From contig NZ_CP066059.1 of the NCBI RefSeq assembly GCF_016127915.1, positions 1,570,001-1,634,000 on the forward strand: 64,000 bases of DNA. The letters are read 5' to 3'. The translations under genes and the position numbers were made by a program. Numbering within the stretch: position 1 is the stretch's first letter; every line of letters starts with the position of its first letter. The notes beneath the pieces are model-generated. The model saw nothing but the letters and a program-made list of their open reading frames with translations, had not been told where the DNA came from and made no database searches. The DNA is from Streptococcus oralis. GTDB taxonomy: Bacteria > Bacillota > Bacilli > Lactobacillales > Streptococcaceae. This document shows positions 53,799 to 64,000 of this stretch, in pieces.

Positions 53799-55814
53799 AT
53801 GAATCTACATCAACCCTTGCATGTCTTACCTGGCGTGGGGCCAAAGTCAGCAGAGAAATATGCCAAACTAGGAATTGAAAACTTGCAAGACCTCTTGCTC
53901 TACTTTCCTTTCCGTTATGAAGACTTTAAGACCAAGCAGGTGCTAGATCTGGAAGATGGGGAAAAGGCGGTTCTGTCTGGTCAAGTTGTGACTCCTGCCA
54001 GTGTCCAGTATTATGGTTTCAAGCGCAATCGCCTGCGTTTTAGTCTCAAGCAGGGAGAAGTTGTTTTTGCGGTGAATTTTTTTAACCAACCTTATCTGGC
54101 TGATAAGATAGAGTTGGGTGCAACTCTTGCTGTCTTTGGGAAATGGGACCGTGCCAAGGCCAGTTTGACTGGGATGAAGGTTCTAGCTCAAGTGGAAGAT
54201 GACCTCCAGCCGGTCTATCGTCTGGCTCAGGGAATCAGTCAGGCCAGTCTGGTCAAGGTCATTAAGACAGCCTTTGATCAGGGATTGGACCTTTTGATTG
54301 AGGAAAATCTGCCTCAGTCTTTGCTGGACAAATACAAACTCATGTCCCGTTGCCAGGCTGTCCGTGCCATGCATTTTCCTAAGGATTTAGCAGAATACAA
54401 GCAGGCCCTTCGCCGGATCAAGTTTGAGGAACTCTTTTATTTTCAAATGCAGTTGCAGACGCTCAAGTCTGAAAATAGAGTTCAGGGAAGCGGTCTGGTT
54501 CTGAATTGGTCTCAGGAAAAAGTGACAGCCGTTAAAGAAAATCTGCCTTTCGCCCTGACTCAAGCTCAGGAAAAGAGTTTGCAGGAAATTTTGGCCGACA
54601 TGCAGTCCGACCACCACATGAATCGTCTCCTGCAAGGAGATGTGGGGAGCGGAAAAACGGTGGTTGCTGGTTTGGCCATGTTTGCGGCGGTGACGGCTGG
54701 CTACCAGGCAGCTCTTATGGTGCCAACAGAAATCCTAGCAGAGCAACACTTTGAGAGTTTACAGAACCTTTTTCCAGACTTGAAACTCGCTCTCTTGACA
54801 GGTTCCTTAAAAGCTGCAGAAAAAAGAGAAGTTTTAGAGACCATTGCCAAGGGTGAGGCTGACTTTATTATCGGAACCCACGCTCTGATACAGGATGGGG
54901 TTGATTATGCTCGTCTTGGTTTGATTATCATCGATGAGCAGCACCGTTTTGGTGTGGGCCAAAGGCGTATTTTACGGGAAAAAGGGGACAATCCTGACGT
55001 TCTCATGATGACGGCAACGCCCATTCCACGAACCTTGGCTATCACAGCCTTTGGCGATATGGATGTTTCTATTATTGACCAGATGCCAGCAGGGCGGAAG
55101 CCGATTGTGACGCGCTGGATCAAACATGAGCAACTGCCTCAGGTCTTGACTTGGTTAGAGGGAGAAATTCAAAAAGGTTCGCAAGCCTATGTCATCTCTC
55201 CCTTGATTGAAGAGTCTGAAGCTCTGGATCTGAAAAATGCCATTGCCTTATCTGAGGAGTTGACGGCTCATTTTGCTGGCAAGGCAGGAGTAGCCCTCCT
55301 ACATGGCAAGATGAAGAGTGATGAAAAAGACCAGATCATGCAGGATTTCAAAGAGCGAAAAACAGATATTCTAGTTTCGACAACTGTTATCGAGGTTGGG
55401 GTCAATGTCCCTAATGCGACCGTCATGATTATCATGGATGCCGATCGGTTCGGTCTCAGCCAGCTTCACCAGCTCAGAGGTCGTGTTGGTCGGGGTGACA
55501 AGCAGTCCTACGCTGTTCTTGTAGCTAATCCCAAGACGGATTCTGGGAAGGACCGCATGCGTATCATGACAGAAACCACCAATGGATTTGTCCTTGCGGA
55601 GGAAGATTTGAAAATGCGTGGTTCTGGAGAGATTTTTGGAACCAGACAGTCAGGACTGCCAGAGTTTCAAGTGGCGGATATTATCGAAGATTTTACGATT
55701 TTAGAAGAAGCCAGAAAGGTTGCCAGCTACATTAGTTCGATAGAAGGTTGGCAAGAGGATCCGGAGTGGCGCATGATTGCTCTCCATCTAGAAAAGAGAG
55801 AACATCTGGATTAA
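53799..55814 (+). CDS. recG: ATP-dependent DNA helicase RecG
   Basis: 671 aa SF2 helicase for stalled-fork regression and Holliday junction processing. N-terminal wedge/OB domain (VLPGVGPKSAEKYAKLGI; FAVNFFNQPYLADKI), Walker A LLQGDVGSGKTVVA, DEQH box in IIDEQHRFGV, TATPIPRT, and motif VI QLRGRVGRGDKQS. RBS AAAGAAAGGAGTGGAGC. The stop codon TAA overlaps the first base of a BOX element. Confidence 0.97.
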   Translation: MNLHQPLHVLPGVGPKSAEKYAKLGIENLQDLLLYFPFRYEDFKTKQVLDLEDGEKAVLSGQVVTPASVQYYGFKRNRLRFSLKQGEVVFAVNFFNQPYLADKIELGATLAVFGKWDRAKASLTGMKVLAQVEDDLQPVYRLAQGISQASLVKVIKTAFDQGLDLLIEENLPQSLLDKYKLMSRCQAVRAMHFPKDLAEYKQALRRIKFEELFYFQMQLQTLKSENRVQGSGLVLNWSQEKVTAVKENLPFALTQAQEKSLQEILADMQSDHHMNRLLQGDVGSGKTVVAGLAMFAAVTAGYQAALMVPTEILAEQHFESLQNLFPDLKLALLTGSLKAAEKREVLETIAKGEADFIIGTHALIQDGVDYARLGLIIIDEQHRFGVGQRRILREKGDNPDVLMMTATPIPRTLAITAFGDMDVSIIDQMPAGRKPIVTRWIKHEQLPQVLTWLEGEIQKGSQAYVISPLIEESEALDLKNAIALSEELTAHFAGKAGVALLHGKMKSDEKDQIMQDFKERKTDILVSTTVIEVGVNVPNATVMIIMDADRFGLSQLHQLRGRVGRGDKQSYAVLVANPKTDSGKDRMRIMTETTNGFVLAEEDLKMRGSGEIFGTRQSGLPEFQVADIIEDFTILEEARKVASYISSIEGWQEDPEWRMIALHLEKREHLD

Positions 55815-55963
55815 TACTCTTCGAAAATCTCTTCAAACCACGTCAACGTCGCCTTGGATTATATATGTAACTGACTTCGTCAGTCTTATCTACAACCTCA
55901 AAGCAGTGCTTTGAGCAACCTACGGCTAGTTTCCTAGTTTGCTCTTTGATTTTCATTGAGTAT
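55814..55963 (-). repeat. BOX element (boxA-boxB-boxC)
   Basis: ATACTCTTCGAAAATC... boxC complement, one boxB unit (CTGACTTCGTCAGT...ACAACCTCAAAGCAGTG), then boxA complement ending TTTCATTGAGTAT. Begins at the recG stop codon. Confidence 0.93.
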
Positions 55964-56046
55964 AAGCTTTCTCTAAGGAAAACTTAAGCTAGCTTTTAGG
56001 TTTGGGTCTTATATTAGAGTCATCAAAAAGAAACGAGGACTCATAC

Positions 56047-56118
56047 ATGACTATTAAAGTAACCTACCAAAAGAAATTTCAGACTTTCAAACTAGAGAAA
56101 GGAGCTAGCACCTATTGA
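56047..56118 (+). CDS. Possible 23-residue peptide, unknown
   Basis: ATG 56047 with GAGG 8 bp upstream (AACGAGGACTCATAC) and a hairpin terminator straight after the stop (56126-56150). Encodes MTIKVTYQKKFQTFKLEKGASTY, basic and amphipathic. Could be a real small protein or the 5' end of a gene cut by deletion. I do not recognise a family. Confidence 0.4.
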   Translation: MTIKVTYQKKFQTFKLEKGASTY

Positions 56119-56125
56119 TACACAG

Positions 56126-56150
56126 AGAGCGGAAACGCTCTTTTTATTTT
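56126..56150 (+). terminator. Terminator after the small peptide frame
   Basis: AGAGCG-GAAA-CGCTCT (56126-56141) with a GNRA-type loop, then TTTTATTTTT. Confidence 0.85.
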
Positions 56151-56250
56151 TAAAACTACTTTCAGACGATCAGTTTCAGGGAGGAGAATCTAAAATCACT
56201 TTCTATTTAGCATTCTTTCTTGCATTGCCTTCCTAGATATGCTAGAGTTA

Positions 56251-56264
56251 TGATAGCGATTACA
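56251..56264. promoter_or_regulatory. cre-like site before the esterase gene
   Basis: TGATAGCGATTACA fits TGWAANCGNTNWCA with one mismatch, 19 bp ahead of the ATG. Confidence 0.5.
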
Positions 56265-56282
56265 CATCAAAAGGAGCATGCT

Positions 56283-57263
56283 ATGAAAAATCCAGCTTTG
56301 TTAGAAGAAATCAAGACTTATAAAGGACGGGATGAGATTCCAGAAGACTTTGATGCTTTCTGGGATGAAGAGGTCAAAAAAGTTTCATCTCTTCCAACCT
56401 ACCAGTTGGAGGAAAGAGATTTCCACATTCCCCAAGTCAAGTGCTATGAGCTCACTTTTGAAGGAACCAATGAAGGCAAGGTCTATGCGCGTGTCGTCCT
56501 TCCAAAGAGTGAAGGTAAAGTTCCGTTAATCTTCCACTTTCATGGCTATATGGGACGTGGTTGGGACTGGGCCGACATGCTAGCCTATACTGTAGCTGGT
56601 TACGGTGTTGTTTCCATGGACGTTCGAGGTCAGTCGGGCTATTCGCAAGACGGCTTGCGCTCTCCACTAGGAAATACGGTGAAGGGGCATATCATCCGTG
56701 GTGCTGTGGAAGGTCGGGAACAGCTCTTTTATAAGGATGTTTATCTGGATATATACCAGTTAGTTGAAATTGTTGCTAGTCTGCCTCAGGTGGATGAGAA
56801 AAGACTTTCTAGCTATGGTGCCTCACAAGGTGGGGCTTTAGCCCTGGTTGCAGCAGCGCTCAATCCTCGGATTCAGAAAACAGTTGCCATCTATCCCTTC
56901 TTGTCAGACTTTAGACGAGTACTTGAGATTGGCAATACCAGTGAGGCCTATGATGAACTCTTCCGTTATTTCAAGTTCCACGATCCCTTCCATGAAACAG
57001 AGGAGGAAATCATGGCGACCCTTGCCTATATCGATGTGAAAAATCTTGCCCATCGCATTCAAGGTGAGGTCAAGATGATTACAGGCTTGGACGACGATGT
57101 TTGCTATCCTATTACCCAGTTTGCGATTTACAACCGCCTAACTTGCAACAAGGCCTATCGCATCATGCCAGAGTATGCCCACGAAGCCATGAATGTTTTT
57201 GTCAATGACCAAGTCTATAACTGGCTCTGTGGCAGTGAGATTCCTTTTAAGTACGTAAGATAA
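56283..57263 (+). CDS. axe1: Acetyl xylan esterase / cephalosporin-C deacetylase
   Basis: 326 aa CE7-family esterase; ATG 56283 after AAAAGGAGCATGCT. The CE7 nucleophile motif G-x-S-Q-G is GASQGGA (about residues 180-186), with RGQSGYS earlier, the acidic residue in TGLDDDVCYP and His in YAHEAM. No signal peptide. It removes acetyl groups from small acetylated sugars; next to nanA it could act on O-acetylated sialic acids or other acetylated host sugars (inferred). A cre-like site lies in its 5' region. Confidence 0.92.
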   Translation: MKNPALLEEIKTYKGRDEIPEDFDAFWDEEVKKVSSLPTYQLEERDFHIPQVKCYELTFEGTNEGKVYARVVLPKSEGKVPLIFHFHGYMGRGWDWADMLAYTVAGYGVVSMDVRGQSGYSQDGLRSPLGNTVKGHIIRGAVEGREQLFYKDVYLDIYQLVEIVASLPQVDEKRLSSYGASQGGALALVAAALNPRIQKTVAIYPFLSDFRRVLEIGNTSEAYDELFRYFKFHDPFHETEEEIMATLAYIDVKNLAHRIQGEVKMITGLDDDVCYPITQFAIYNRLTCNKAYRIMPEYAHEAMNVFVNDQVYNWLCGSEIPFKYVR

Positions 57264-57270
57264 TGAATGA

Positions 57271-57295
57271 GAGAGCCCAGGAGCTCTCTTTTTTA
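57271..57295 (+). terminator. Esterase gene terminator
   Basis: GAGAGC-CCAGGA-GCTCTC (57271-57288), T7. Confidence 0.85.
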
Positions 57296-57401
57296 TGTCC
57301 AAAACCTGAAAGTACTTTTAGAAAATTTAAAATATTAAAATATTCTTAAAAGTAAAATCTATTCTGTGGGAACACAGATATAAATATAAGACTTTATTGT
57401 A

Positions 57402-60883
<3,482 letters not shown>

Positions 60884-60915
60884 TAAGTAAAAGCTATTTG
60901 AGTAACTCTCAGAAG

Positions 60916-60948
60916 AGATAGCAGGTTTTAAGCCTGCTATCTTTTTTG
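60916..60948 (+). terminator. nanA terminator
   Basis: AGATAGCAGG (60916-60925), loop TTTTAAG, CCTGCTATCT (60933-60942), T6. Confidence 0.9.
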
Positions 60949-61053
60949 ACGATATTCAGGTTGATTTGAAATCATAAGAGGCCTGAAACTACTTTCAGGA
61001 TAGTCTGTTCTATAAAATAGTTTTGAAACTGAAATCTATTCTACTACAAGTTA

Positions 61054-61082
61054 TTGAAAGCGCTTAACAAATGATATATAAT
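61054..61082 (+). promoter_or_regulatory. nanE promoter overlapping a cre-like site
   Basis: TTGAAA (61054-61059), 17 bp, TATAAT (61077-61082). TGAAAGCGCTTAAC (61055-61068) overlaps the -35 and has the cre core AAGCGCTT; CcpA binding here would block polymerase. Confidence 0.75.
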
Positions 61083-61115
61083 AAGCCCATAAGAACAAGA
61101 AAGGGAGGAAAGAGG

Positions 61116-61814
61116 ATGCCACAGATCAGCAAAGAAGCCTTGATTGAACAAATCAAAGATGGAATCATTGTCTCTTGCCAGGCACTTCCTCACGAACCGC
61201 TTTATACAGAAGCGGGAGGAGTCATTCCCTTGCTAGTCAAAGCGGCTGAGCAAGGTGGAGCAGTCGGTATTCGAGCAAACAGTGTTCGCGATATCAAGGA
61301 GATTAAGGAGGTTACGAAACTACCGATTATCGGGATCATCAAACGTGATTATCCGCCACAGGAGCCATTCATTACAGCGACTATGAGAGAAGTTGATGAA
61401 CTGGCTGAACTAGATATTGAGGTCATTGCTCTGGATTGTACCAAACGTGAACGTTACGACGGTTTGGAAATTCAGGACTTTATCCGACAAGTCAAAGAAA
61501 AATATCCGCATCAACTCTTAATGGCTGATACTAGCACGTTTGAAGAGGGTATAGCAGCGGTTGAAGCAGGAATTGATTTTGTTGGAACGACCCTATCAGG
61601 TTATACCTCCTATAGTCCTAAGGTAGATGGTCCAGACTTTGAACTGATCAAAAAACTCTGCGATGCCGGCGTGGATGTCATCGCTGAAGGGAAAATTCAT
61701 ACACCAGAACAAGCCAAGCAAATCCTTGAATATGGGGTGCGAGGTATCGTTGTTGGTGGAGCGATTACTAGACCAAAAGAGATTACGGAACGCTTTGTTG
61801 CCGGTCTTAAATAA
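61116..61814 (+). CDS. nanE: N-acetylmannosamine-6-phosphate 2-epimerase
   Basis: 232 aa; ATG 61116 after AGGGAGGAAAGAGG (the frame opens upstream at 61071 inside the promoter). TIM-barrel Nan[84 protein letters not shown]. Converts ManNAc-6-P to GlcNAc-6-P in sialic acid use. The next genes encode a sugar ABC transporter, so uptake and catabolism are grouped. Confidence 0.96.
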   Translation: MPQISKEALIEQIKDGIIVSCQALPHEPLYTEAGGVIPLLVKAAEQGGAVGIRANSVRDIKEIKEVTKLPIIGIIKRDYPPQEPFITATMREVDELAELDIEVIALDCTKRERYDGLEIQDFIRQVKEKYPHQLLMADTSTFEEGIAAVEAGIDFVGTTLSGYTSYSPKVDGPDFELIKKLCDAGVDVIAEGKIHTPEQAKQILEYGVRGIVVGGAITRPKEITERFVAGLK

Positions 61815-61856
61815 CACAATCTCAAAAAAGAGGAGAGTGGTCGATGCGTCGGATAA

Positions 61857-63257
<1,401 letters not shown>

Positions 63258-63277
63258 GCACTAAGTCAGATTGATTC

Positions 63278-63322
63278 CCCCCTTTTCCCTGTGCACTATG
63301 GTGTAAGAAAAGGGGGACTTTT
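63278..63322 (+). terminator. Hairpin between binding protein and permease genes
   Basis: CCCCCTTTTC (63278-63287) / GAAAAGGGGG (63307-63316), then ACTTTTG. Commonly such a partial terminator lets the binding-protein message accumulate over the permease message. Confidence 0.75.
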
Positions 63323-63455
63323 GTTTGAAATGGTAGGAACTGTCACGAAATTAAAATGAAGTTCTTACATAAGCGAATCTTAAAAAATTTCATTTTGGTT
63401 TTAAAACAGTTCAAGAAAATCAAAAACTATTCTATTTGAAAGAGAGGTGCCGACT

Positions 63456-64000
63456 GTGAAAGTCAATAAAATTCGTATGCGGGAAACAGTGATTTCCTAC
63501 GCTTTCCTAGCACCAGTGTTATTCTTCTTTGTGATCTTTGTCTTGGCTCCTATGATTATGGGATTCATTACAAGTTTCTTCAACTACTCCATGACTAAAT
63601 TTGAGTTTGTGGGCTTGGACAACTACATTCGTATGTTTAAAGACCCTGTCTTTGTGAAGTCTTTGATCAATACCGTTATCCTGGTTATTGGATCTGTTCC
63701 GATTGTGGTTCTCTTCTCGCTCTTTGTAGCATCTCAAACCTATCATCAAAACGCCATTGCCCGTTCTTTCTATCGTTTCGTCTTCTTCCTTCCTGTAGTT
63801 ACAGGTAGTGTTGCCGTAACGGTTGTATGGAAATGGATTTATGACCCACTATCAGGGATTTTGAACTTTGTCCTTAAGTCAAGTCATATTATCAGCCAAA
63901 ACATTTCTTGGTTGGGTGACAAAAACTGGGCTTTGCTAGCGATTATGATTATCCTTTTGACAACATCTGTTGGTCAACCGATTATCCTTTATATCGCTGC
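63456..64000 (+). CDS. Sugar ABC transporter permease, N-terminal part
   Basis: 181 complete codons are visible and the gene runs past the window edge. Proposed start GTG 63456 after AAAGAGAGGTGCCGACT; protein VKVNKIRMRETVISYAFLAP.... An ATG at 63477 is a later alternative. UgpA/MalF-like permease with four helices so far (ISYAFLAPVLFFFVIFVLAPMIMGF; VILVIGSVPIVVLFSLFVA; FVFFLPVVTGSVAVTVVWKWIYDP; LLAIMIILLTTSVGQPIILYI). It is the membrane partner of the lipoprotein at 61929. Confidence 0.88.
   Translation, partial: MKVNKIRMRETVISYAFLAPVLFFFVIFVLAPMIMGFITSFFNYSMTKFEFVGLDNYIRMFKDPVFVKSLINTVILVIGSVPIVVLFSLFVASQTYHQNAIARSFYRFVFFLPVVTGSVAVTVVWKWIYDPLSGILNFVLKSSHIISQNISWLGDKNWALLAIMIILLTTSVGQPIILYIA

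Overview
The window is chromosomal DNA from a streptococcus of the mitis group, very close to S. pneumoniae (S. mitis, S. pseudopneumoniae or S. oralis type). The evidence is three BOX repeats, an MgaSpn-type regulator divergent from a Gls24/Asp23 stress operon, the sus sucrose locus, a YSIRK/LPXTG NanA sialidase and overall gene order. nanA is followed directly by nanE; the nanB cluster I remember from pneumococcal genomes is absent, which favours a non-pneumococcal relative.

Layout. 0-5 kb: end of the trp operon, an inserted WYL-regulator/GyrI-like module, the prepilin peptidase pilD, an acetyltransferase and two membrane-anchored unknowns, one of them frameshifted. 5-9 kb: minus-strand stress operon (GlsB-like, AmaP, DUF2273, Asp23, CsbD) divergent from mgaSpn. 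9-15 kb: susR and the susT1-T2-X-H sucrose operon, with a promoter overlapped by a cre site and two identical SusR-type operators. 15-19 kb: a minus-strand Rrf2-controlled cassette (quinone reductase-like, alpha/beta hydrolase, SDR). 18.8-22.3 kb: a small island bounded by about 110-bp direct repeats that run into the 3' end of tRNA-Lys(CTT). It holds an AraC/GyrI regulator, an ABC exporter and a truncated YcaO-domain gene. tRNA-Lys, 6S RNA and rarA follow. 24-31 kb: DUF3013, M50 protease, NUDIX, an ApeA-like HEPN defence gene wedged before prmA-rsmE, and pepF. 31-37.8 kb: SnoaL/HxlR pair, aquaporin, queuosine-precursor operon queCDEF with a structured leader, thioredoxin, MarR and lrgAB. 37.8-47.5 kb: GntR/ABC module, nrdR-dnaB-dnaI-nitroreductase-der, TPM/LemA pair and a HEAT-repeat protein. 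47.6-55.8 kb: secA, two DAHP synthases, acpS, alr, recG. 56-64 kb: acetyl esterase, nanA, nanE and a sugar ABC transporter, several with cre-like sites.

Most of the window is conserved housekeeping DNA. The accessory or unusual parts are: the insertion scar between trpA and pilD, marked by a leftover pilD tail; the tRNA-Lys island with a YcaO fragment and what look like two integrase tails; the ApeA-like gene; and the queC leader, which can be folded by eye into two hairpins, a terminator and a 9-bp loop-to-RBS-region pairing. Catabolite control (cre-like sites before susT1, the esterase, nanA, nanE and the sugar-binding lipoprotein) links the carbohydrate loci.
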